From Gemmatimonadota bacterium (GTDB lineage: Bacteria > Gemmatimonadota > Gemmatimonadetes > Palauibacterales > Palauibacteraceae): a stretch of DNA of 7,894 nt. A model generated the notes under the pieces. It had not been told where the DNA came from. It searched no databases and was given only the letters and a program-made list of their open reading frames with translations. The translations under genes and the position numbers were made by a program. The stretch is from assembly GCA_016649455.1 (NCBI GenBank), contig JAENXO010000111.1:1-7894 (forward strand). Direction: 5' to 3'. Numbering within the stretch: the stretch's first letter is position 1; the number at the start of each line of letters is the position of its first letter. Shown here one piece after another: positions 1 through 7,124 of this stretch.

Positions 1-759
1 CATGTTGCCGCCGCCCCTGATCAACTGGTAGGCCCGGGATGAAGGAACGAGACGCGCCGCGATTCCCGCTTCATCCAGGACCGTCGAGACAGCCTGCATC
101 GCCTCCCGCCGGGCACGCCATTCCGCCATTCGCTTCTCGCGCTCTTCCGGCGTCATCGCCTGTCGATCCGGACGTTCTTCCGGCTCACCGAGCAAATCCT
201 CGAGAGATGAACGAAGATCATCGGGCTCGAAGTCGGGCTCCGACACCGTCGGTGCGGCATCCAGCACGATCGCGCCAGCCAGCCGGGACTTCTGTTCTTC
301 GACCGCCGCCATCAGTTCCTCCGCGCCTTCCGCCGTGAGTACGACCGCCGGCCCTCTGACCGTGCCATCCGTGCTGCCGGTCCACGCCATCGCACGGGCA
401 TTCAGCGGCTGAGCGTACGGTTCCACCATCCGACCGGCGTACGAGACTTCGCGCCACCCTCGACCGAATTCACCCCACGGCTGTACCGTAACGTTTGCGA
501 GTCCCCACTCCGAGAACACGCTTGCCGTCCAGTCGTTGGCCGCTCGCATTCCGGGCGAACCGGTCAGCCGGGGACCGATGACGTCGGTCAGGTGGTGGGC
601 TAGCTGCTGCATGTGCGAATTCTCGAGACCTTCGGCCCGGATTGCGGCTACAGCGTCCATGTCAACCAGCTCACCGGCCACCTGGGATACGCCCGCGGAG
701 ACTGATCCGAGGATCAGACAAGCCGCGAGGGCCGCGCGTTTCCAACCAGTGCTCAGCAT
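1..759 (-). CDS. Secreted M28-family metallopeptidase (aminopeptidase / carboxypeptidase Q-like), C-terminus cut off by window edge
   Basis: The reading frame is open from an ATG at 757-759 to the window edge, giving the first 253 residues. A signal peptide is visible: lysine and arginine at residues 7-8, a hydrophobic stretch at about 9-21, and a likely cleavage near residues 22-26, so the enzyme should be exported. Residues 50-95 carry the N-terminal pattern of M28 exopeptidases: a histidine-rich helix, then IGPRLTGSPG (61-70), then AANDW and a helix leading to a strand. Residues 115-245 look like a protease-associated (PA)-type insert containing a charged Glu/Arg-rich stretch (about 190-222). 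The zinc-binding His/Asp/Glu residues of the family lie further on and are not in the window, so activity cannot be judged. The start is supported by a well-placed GGAGGT. The gene lies 67 bases downstream of the S8 peptidase on the same strand and may be cotranscribed with it. The M28 family call is fairly firm; the substrate is unknown. Confidence 0.82.
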   Translation of the reverse strand, partial: MLSTGWKRAALAACLILGSVSAGVSQVAGELVDMDAVAAIRAEGLENSHMQQLAHHLTDVIGPRLTGSPGMRAANDWTASVFSEWGLANVTVQPWGEFGRGWREVSYAGRMVEPYAQPLNARAMAWTGSTDGTVRGPAVVLTAEGAEELMAAVEEQKSRLAGAIVLDAAPTVSEPDFEPDDLRSSLEDLLGEPEERPDRQAMTPEEREKRMAEWRARREAMQAVSTVLDEAGIAARLVPSSRAYQLIRGGGNM

Positions 760-767
760 TTTCGTCA

Positions 768-773
768 ACCTCC
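768..773 (-). promoter_or_regulatory. Shine-Dalgarno sequence of the M28 peptidase gene
   Basis: Read on the minus strand, GGAGGT lies 8 bases before the ATG at 759. It is the strongest and best-spaced ribosome binding site in the window and fixes the start of this gene. Confidence 0.75.
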
Positions 774-808
774 GATCGGCAGGGAGAGTATCCAGCCGCT
801 CCCGGATT

Positions 809-824
809 CGGCGCGGGTGCGCCG
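809..824 (-). other. GC hairpin between the S8 and M28 peptidase genes
   Basis: On the minus strand, CGGCGC-ACCC-GCGCCG forms a perfect 6-bp stem with a 4-base loop, beginning two bases after the TGA of the S8 peptidase. No T-run follows it, so it is not a classical intrinsic terminator. It may be a partial terminator or an mRNA-stabilising stem that lets the two genes be expressed at different levels. The rest of the gap (760-808) shows only the ribosome binding site of the next gene. Confidence 0.45.
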
Positions 825-826
825 GT

Positions 827-3800
827 TCAGCGAACCAGGATCAGGCGCCCGGTTCGTGTATCTCCATCCAGACTGACAACATACATGTAGACCCCGGCCG
901 CCGCCGGGCGGCCTCCATCAAGCAGCCCATCCCAGGTCAGGAGCGGGGCTGACCCCGTCGGAGTCACGCTCTCCCGCTGCCTGTACATCAGGCGTCCCGC
1001 CAGGTCGTAGACCTCGAGCACGAGGGTAGCACCGGCTCCGACCGACGCCGCCGGAACCTGCACCGGGAATCGCATGATTCCCGCTCCGATCGTGAGCGGG
1101 TTCGGATATGGGGGATCGACGACGAATTGATCGCCTCCACCGTTCGCGGGGGCGATCGGTTCGGCCCGCAGCTCGGCCAGTCGGGTCCCGGCGGAGGCTT
1201 CGTCCTCCGCCGCCAGGAGCCAGAAGCGGGCTGCCACCTCGCCCCCGGCTGGAACCGAGACCGACTCGAGCGCGATCAACGCCGCCCGATCCGTCGCCGT
1301 GGTGGCGCCCGGAAGCCCGGAAGCTGCTCCATTCTGGATCAGGGCAAGCTTGGCAGACTCGGTGAACACGTCCCACAGGACCCCGCTGTCCTCATCGTAG
1401 AATCCGGTAGGGCCCGGAAGGCCGAGCGGAACGTCTGACGGCGACACGCTCGCACCGTCTCCCGCGAGGATCGCCAGGGGACCCTCTCCAGTCCGGGATT
1501 CGGCGACCAGGGCGGATAGCTCCGGGGACCAGCGGACGTTCTCTCCTCCGGCAAGATCCCAGTCAGCGAGCAGAGCCGGAGTCAGGTCTGAGATCGTGGA
1601 ACTGGATCGATTCGAGATCCATGTGGTTACGGTCAGGGCCCCGACATCGTTCTGATCGGTGGCCTCGAGCTCCGAGCGGACTTCGAGCTGCAAGGGAGCG
1701 AGCGCGTCGAAATCGTCATACACAATCATCGCGCCGGCAACATCCACCGAGGTGAAGGGGCGCTGAGGGGCCCAGTCCGTGTCGATCGCCGCCGGCCTGT
1801 CCTTCTGGTCCGATCGTCCGAGCGTGGTGACGAAGAATCCGTCCGACACTCTGCCGGCGGCTGCGATACCCAGTCCGCCGGCGGTCAGCAGCTCGACGCC
1901 CCGCCACTGGAAGCCCGAGTTTGCGGCTACCTTGCCCAGGCGACCGAAGTCATTCGCGCCCACCCTCAGGTCACCGTCTTCCAGAACGAATCCGCCGAAC
2001 ACGTTCGGCGGGGCGAGTAGTATGACGCGACTGAGAACCACGGAGCCAGCTACATCCTGCAGCGTCACCCTCAGGGCGGCCTCGTCAGACACGACGACAA
2101 TGGGAAGCTCGATGACCAGCGAACCGAACGGCCCGATCGGCGGAACCGCCCCCTCGGCCAGCGCTCCACCACTGCTACCGGGCGTGGGCTCCAGCCTGAT
2201 GCTCCCGCCAGGCCATGTCTCGGGCGCCCGATTCCGGATGCGGATCGCGATTCCGTCCTCGGCCGCAAGAGCGCCCGCGAGCTGAAGCAACGGACCGGCG
2301 AACGAGGCTCCGACGCGAGATACGGCGGCCGGCACATCCACGAGCCCGGAGCCTGTGTCGTTGTCCGGTCCGGGAGCCCCAAGATCCCCGGCCGTCTGCA
2401 TTAGAATACGCTTCAATTGTTGAGGGTTATCTCCAGGTCTAATCTGGCGTAAAAGAGCGATCGCTCCCGATGCCTGTGCCACCGAGAAGGAGGTTCCCTG
2501 TGCAGCGCGGCCGGTCAGTCGGGCGCTGTTGGGGCCCGAGGCGACCACCTCCGGCACGGTTCCCGGTGCCACTACATCCGGCTTGATCCCGCCGGCGCAT
2601 GGCGAAGGCCCTCGTCCACTGTAATCAGCCACGGTTATCGAGGGATCGACACCAGCCGTCGCTCCCACACCGAAGCTGTGGAGATCCGAATCGTCACGTG
2701 CCGCCGGGGCGGCCACAGAGCCCACGGCGGGTCCGGAATTGCCGGTCGCGAACAGGACCGCGATCCCGCTCGCCTCGGCAGCGTCAACCGCGTCGTAGAT
2801 CAGATCGTTGCACGCATCGATGTCGCTGGTGCCCGGGGCGAACCCCCAGCTGCCGTTGATCACATCCGGGGCGTCGTCCGTGGATGGGTTCCCATCGGGG
2901 TCCAGCGCCCACTGAAACGCCTGGAGAAGCACCGAGCGCCGTGTGTAGTCGCCTCCCGCCAGGGTGTCGAACACGCGAGCGGCGATCCACTCCGCTTCCG
3001 GCGCCGGTCCCGTAACTACGTCGGTCGCCGTCGCCGCAACCAGCGTGGAACCGTCAGGCAGGCGCAAAGTGTCACCCGCCGGGAGAGCGCCTACCGCGGC
3101 CGCCGCTACCTGCGTCCCGTGCCCGTTCAGATCCTGTGGCTCACCGGCGCCGCGGAAAGGATCGAACCAGGCCGCCCGGACTGATGTTCGACGGCCCCGC
3201 CAGCGTGAGGCGAGCATCGCGTTCGCACCGTCCACGCCCGAGTCGAAGAACGCGACGGTCGTGCCTGCACCCGTTACTCCACCAGGCCAGACGGCGTCGG
3301 CCCCGATCGTCCGCATGGCCTGCGATGTGTACGCGGGCTGGGCGAATACCGAGGCCTGCGGCGGCAGAACCACCGCGAGCGGCTCATCGAGCCACACACG
3401 CGCCACACCTGGCGACGAGCTAAGGCGGATAATCCCCTCGGCCGTGGCCTCCGCGATTGCCGCCGGCACGACCCACAACCGCTCGACGACCTCGATTTCG
3501 GTATCTCCGGCTGGGGCGAGACCGGTCAGTGTGGACAGGGCGAGATTCGCTCTGCTCTGCAGCAGCGCGAGCGTCTCCGGCGGACGGAGCCCGGCCGGTG
3601 CCGGAACGGGGGCGACGAACTGGATGATCACTGGCAGCCGCTGCCCGGAAGACATCGCCGGCAGAACCGTTCGCAGAGCTGGCGAGAGCTTGGAAGCCAT
3701 GTCCGGCGTGAGGGAGACAGGGTCCTGGGCCTGCAGATCAGACCCGCCCAACCATGGCGAGAGTGACAGAAAGAGCACCGCCACAAGCCCGATCCGCTCG

Positions 3801-3862
3801 AGGCAGGACGGTTGTCGATTCGTCCGACCGTCTCCTGATCCGTTGTCAGTGCAGGCGCTCAT
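827..3862 (-). CDS. Large secreted subtilisin-like (S8) serine peptidase with C-terminal FlgD/T9SS-type sorting-like domain
   Basis: This 1011-residue protein is predicted to be an exported endopeptidase. Residues 1-23 are hydrophilic, 24-40 hydrophobic, and a signal peptidase site is likely after LQA (45). Residues 75-165 resemble an I9-type inhibitory propeptide. The S8 catalytic domain spans about 180-520: Asp207 in FFDSGVDG, His248 in NGHGT, the oxyanion Asn375 in ATGNSGP and the nucleophile Ser458 in GTSFS, so the triad is complete. Residues 525-620 look like a beta-sandwich. Residues 620-905 are beta-rich and I do not recognise them. The last 100 residues match the FlgD Ig-like / T9SS type A tail: PYPNP (918-922), VYDLAGRLMY (951-960), TWDG (976-979) and GVYMYVV (990-996). 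The ATG at 3862 has no Shine-Dalgarno and the n-region is long, but no better in-frame start is visible (a GTG at codon 27 would remove the basic n-region). It diverges from lexA and is followed by the M28 peptidase. The peptidase call is secure; substrate and final location are not. Confidence 0.93.
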   Translation of the reverse strand: MSACTDNGSGDGRTNRQPSCLERIGLVAVLFLSLSPWLGGSDLQAQDPVSLTPDMASKLSPALRTVLPAMSSGQRLPVIIQFVAPVPAPAGLRPPETLALLQSRANLALSTLTGLAPAGDTEIEVVERLWVVPAAIAEATAEGIIRLSSSPGVARVWLDEPLAVVLPPQASVFAQPAYTSQAMRTIGADAVWPGGVTGAGTTVAFFDSGVDGANAMLASRWRGRRTSVRAAWFDPFRGAGEPQDLNGHGTQVAAAAVGALPAGDTLRLPDGSTLVAATATDVVTGPAPEAEWIAARVFDTLAGGDYTRRSVLLQAFQWALDPDGNPSTDDAPDVINGSWGFAPGTSDIDACNDLIYDAVDAAEASGIAVLFATGNSGPAVGSVAAPAARDDSDLHSFGVGATAGVDPSITVADYSGRGPSPCAGGIKPDVVAPGTVPEVVASGPNSARLTGRAAQGTSFSVAQASGAIALLRQIRPGDNPQQLKRILMQTAGDLGAPGPDNDTGSGLVDVPAAVSRVGASFAGPLLQLAGALAAEDGIAIRIRNRAPETWPGGSIRLEPTPGSSGGALAEGAVPPIGPFGSLVIELPIVVVSDEAALRVTLQDVAGSVVLSRVILLAPPNVFGGFVLEDGDLRVGANDFGRLGKVAANSGFQWRGVELLTAGGLGIAAAGRVSDGFFVTTLGRSDQKDRPAAIDTDWAPQRPFTSVDVAGAMIVYDDFDALAPLQLEVRSELEATDQNDVGALTVTTWISNRSSSTISDLTPALLADWDLAGGENVRWSPELSALVAESRTGEGPLAILAGDGASVSPSDVPLGLPGPTGFYDEDSGVLWDVFTESAKLALIQNGAASGLPGATTATDRAALIALESVSVPAGGEVAARFWLLAAEDEASAGTRLAELRAEPIAPANGGGDQFVVDPPYPNPLTIGAGIMRFPVQVPAASVGAGATLVLEVYDLAGRLMYRQRESVTPTGSAPLLTWDGLLDGGRPAAAGVYMYVVSLDGDTRTGRLILVR

Positions 3863-3906
3863 GGGAAAGGAAATTCGCTCGCTTCACCGTCTTGAGCAAC
3901 GTGTCC

Positions 3907-3935
3907 TTGCACTTCGGTTCCTGTTCGGGTACGTT
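3907..3935 (+). promoter_or_regulatory. Possible sigma70-type promoter of lexA
   Basis: TTGCAC (3907-3912) and TACGTT (3930-3935) are separated by 17 bases, which would start transcription near 3942 and give a leader of about 45 bases. Each hexamer matches only three consensus positions, so the call is tentative. The proposed -10 box and start point lie inside the GTTC repeat cluster, where a repressor would block RNA polymerase. Confidence 0.35.
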
Positions 3936-3961
3936 CTGTTCGGTATCCGTTCGGTGCGAAC
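3917..3961 (+). promoter_or_regulatory. GTTC repeat cluster, putative LexA operator
   Basis: Five GTTC copies lie on the plus strand, starting at 3917, 3923, 3933, 3938 and 3949. The last pair forms an exact GTTC-N7-GTTC direct repeat (3938-3952), the arrangement known for alphaproteobacterial LexA boxes. The pair at 3923 and 3933 is GTTC-N6-GTTC. The final copy is also half of a palindrome, GTTCG-GTG-CGAAC (3949-3961). The cluster lies directly upstream of lexA, whose product normally represses its own gene, so an autoregulatory operator is the natural reading. Which half-sites are bound cannot be decided from sequence. It also lies upstream of the divergent S8 peptidase. Confidence 0.55.
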
Positions 3962-3987
3962 CGACCCCGCGGCGACAGGGAAGACAG

Positions 3988-4599
3988 ATGGCGCTCACGA
4001 GGCGGCAGAAGGAGATCCTGGATTTCATCGAGAGCTTTCTCGATGTACACGGGTTCTCCCCGAGTTTCGAGGAAATTGCGGAATTTTTCCAGTATCGCTC
4101 GCTCGCGACGGTGCACGAGCACCTCTCGAATCTCGAGGCGAAGGGTTACATCCGGAAGAGCTACAACGAGAGCCGGTCCATCGAGCTCATGCGAACGGAA
4201 TTACGCCTCGCAGCCGTGGACCTTCCGCTGCTCGGGACGGTGGCGGCCGGCGAGCCGGTGGAAGCGATCGAGGAACAGGAACAGATCGCTGTCCCGGAGG
4301 ACATGGTATCCGGATCCGCGGGAACGCACTACGTGCTTCGCGTACGCGGCGACTCGATGATCGAAGAGCAGATCCGGGATGGTGACTACGTCATCGTCCA
4401 GTCCCGCGAGACGGCCAACAACGGCGAGATGGTGATCGCGCTCGTCGACGGAGATGCAGCGACGGTGAAGAAATTCTACCGGGAGTCAGGTGGCAGGATA
4501 CGTCTGCAACCCGCCAATCCGACCCTGAAGCCCCTGATCCTGAGCGCTTCGCGCGTACAGGTACAGGGAATCGTGGTCGGAGTGATCCGGAAGTACTGA
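3988..4599 (+). CDS. lexA: LexA repressor, SOS-response regulator with self-cleaving peptidase domain
   Basis: LexA dimers repress DNA-damage genes and cleave themselves when RecA filaments form. The 203-residue product has the usual family length. Residues 1-70 are the winged helix-turn-helix domain, with FEEIAEFF as the first helix of the motif, TVHEHLSNLEAKGYI (41-55) as the recognition helix and start of the wing, and RSIEL after it. The cleavage site is Ala87-Gly88 in TVAAGEP. The S24 peptidase dyad is Ser123 in RGDSM and Lys161 in ATVKKF, so every residue needed for self-cleavage is present. I chose the ATG at 3988 because homology begins there; AGGGAAG four bases upstream is a modest ribosome binding site. 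An in-frame extension back to 3754 would overlap the divergent peptidase gene and run through the repeat cluster, and is unlikely. The gene seems monocistronic, ending at the hairpin at 4609-4657. Confidence 0.96.
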   Translation: MALTRRQKEILDFIESFLDVHGFSPSFEEIAEFFQYRSLATVHEHLSNLEAKGYIRKSYNESRSIELMRTELRLAAVDLPLLGTVAAGEPVEAIEEQEQIAVPEDMVSGSAGTHYVLRVRGDSMIEEQIRDGDYVIVQSRETANNGEMVIALVDGDAATVKKFYRESGGRIRLQPANPTLKPLILSASRVQVQGIVVGVIRKY

Positions 4600-4608
4600 A
4601 TCGGCTGT

Positions 4609-4657
4609 CGCCCCGAGGCGCCCTCCTTCCTGCTGTCCCCACCGGGTGCCCGGGGCG
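4609..4657 (+). terminator. Strong GC hairpin after lexA, probable terminator
   Basis: CGCCCCG (4609-4615) pairs with CGGGGCG (4651-4657), and GGCGCCC (4617-4623) pairs with GGGTGCC (4644-4650) with one G-U. This gives a stem of 14 pairs with a single bulged A at 4616 and a loop of 20 bases, starting nine bases after the lexA stop. No T-run follows, so it departs from the textbook intrinsic terminator. A weaker stem overlaps its last base and continues the structured region (GTCGA at 4657-4661 with TCGAC at 4680-4684, plus CGG/CCG inside). Confidence 0.55.
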
Positions 4658-4691
4658 TCGACCGGTGGATTCTCGCCGATCGACGATTGCG

Positions 4692-4719
4692 TTGACTTCC
4701 CCTGTTTGCTCCCTAGCTT
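4692..4719 (+). promoter_or_regulatory. Probable promoter of truA, giving a leaderless message
   Basis: TTGACT (4692-4697), five of six matches to the -35 consensus, is followed after 16 bases by TAGCTT (4714-4719), which fits the TANNNT form of the -10 box. Transcription would be expected to begin seven or eight bases further on, at 4726-4727, and 4727 is the G of the proposed GTG start codon. The same short region lacks a Shine-Dalgarno sequence, which agrees with a leaderless start. Confidence 0.55.
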
Positions 4720-4726
4720 CGTCTCC

Positions 4727-5572
4727 GTGAATCAGACACCGCCATGCACGAGATATATCCGCTGCACGGTCGAGTACGACGGGGCTCAGTTCGCCGGCTC
4801 GCAGCTCCAGCCGGACGTTCCGACCGTCCAGGGAACGATCGAGACGGCGCTGGCGCGCCTGTTCGACGGGCCCGTGAGGATTTCCGCTGCCGGGCGAACA
4901 GACGCCGGCGTACACGCAACGGCTCAGGAAGTCGCCTTCGCCGTGCCGGACCGCTGGACTCCCGGCTCGCTTCTGAAATCGCTCGCCTCCGTGCTGCCCC
5001 GGGAGGTCGGTATCGTCGCGCTGCGGGAGGCGGAGCCCGACTTTCACCCCAGGTTCTCAGCCACGGGAAGGCGCTACGAGTACTTCGTGGGGGACCGGGC
5101 CGCGGCCCTTTCTCCGCTTCGCGCCGGTCGGATCTGGCAGCTGGGCCGCCCGATTCCGATCGCCTCGCTGCGCTCAGCATCGACCGCGCTGCTCGGCCCG
5201 GGTGACTTCACGGCTCTGTCACGATCGGGCCAGCCCGAACGAGGAACGCGTTGCACGATCGAGAGGGCGACGTGGATTCGAACTCCGGTCGGCGATCTGC
5301 GGTTCGAGATCGTAGCGGACCGTTTTCTCCATCGGATGGTACGCTATGTCGTCGCCGTTCTGGTGGAGATCGCGACGGAGTCCCGGGCGGAAGACGAGCT
5401 CAGGGCCCTTCTGTCAGGCGGTGGGAAGGCAACCCCTCCTCGTCCGGCGCCGCCGGAGGGGCTGTATCTGACCGGAGTCCGCTACGGCGACGGCTGGAAT
5501 CGGCGGTCGGGAGTTCCGGGACTCTGGCCACTCGCGACCGACAGGCAGCAGGCCGTTTCACGACCGGATTGA
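4727..5572 (+). CDS. truA: tRNA pseudouridine(38-40) synthase TruA
   Basis: TruA converts uridines 38-40 in the tRNA anticodon stem-loop to pseudouridine in the cytoplasm. The 281-residue product has the family motifs in order: VEYDG (15-19), FAGSQLQ (22-28), the catalytic loop AAGRTDAGVHA (54-64) with nucleophile Asp59, FHPRFSATGRRYEY (106-119), FLHRMVRYVV (200-209) and PPEGLYLTGV (242-251). The position that is usually Trp in the FxGWQ motif is Ser25 here, and MVRN is MVRY. The last 25 or so residues are an extension beyond the core. I chose the GTG at 4727 because homology begins about ten residues later and the proposed promoter starts transcription on this codon; an in-frame ATG at 4646 would begin inside the lexA terminator hairpin and add 27 residues unlike the family. 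It is the first gene of a probable truA-htrA-purB unit, 12 bases from the next gene. Confidence 0.94.
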   Translation: MNQTPPCTRYIRCTVEYDGAQFAGSQLQPDVPTVQGTIETALARLFDGPVRISAAGRTDAGVHATAQEVAFAVPDRWTPGSLLKSLASVLPREVGIVALREAEPDFHPRFSATGRRYEYFVGDRAAALSPLRAGRIWQLGRPIPIASLRSASTALLGPGDFTALSRSGQPERGTRCTIERATWIRTPVGDLRFEIVADRFLHRMVRYVVAVLVEIATESRAEDELRALLSGGGKATPPRPAPPEGLYLTGVRYGDGWNRRSGVPGLWPLATDRQQAVSRPD

Positions 5573-5578
5573 AACCAC

Positions 5579-5583
5579 AGGAG
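5579..5583 (+). promoter_or_regulatory. Shine-Dalgarno-like AGGAG at the htrA start, unusual spacing
   Basis: AGGAG ends only one base before the ATG at 5585, which is too close for ordinary ribosome positioning. An in-frame TTG at 5594 lies ten bases from the same AGGAG, and starting there would remove only three residues (M-R-V) from the membrane anchor region. Either codon could be the real start. Confidence 0.45.
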
Positions 5584-5584
5584 C

Positions 5585-7120
<1,536 letters not shown>

Positions 7121-7124
7121 ACCC

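Noticed and set aside
718..729. Leu-Ala-Ala-Cys (residues 11-14) as a lipoprotein box in the M28 peptidase
   Set aside because: The cysteine comes after only about five hydrophobic residues and the hydrophobic core continues beyond it, so an ordinary signal peptide fits better.
3871..3899. Possible promoter for the S8 peptidase on the minus strand (TTGCTC, 17 bases, GAATTT)
   Set aside because: The spacing fits, but the -35 matches three of six and the -10 only two. It would give an almost leaderless message, so I did not list it as a feature.
3754..3987. In-frame N-terminal extension of lexA
   Set aside because: It would overlap the divergent peptidase gene by more than 100 bases and translate through the GTTC repeat cluster. 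LexA homology and normal family length begin at 3988.
2964..4385. Long plus-strand open frame of 473 codons
   Set aside because: It runs antisense through the S8 peptidase and then out of frame through lexA. Its product is Arg/Ser/Pro-rich with no motif, typical of a shadow frame in GC-rich DNA.
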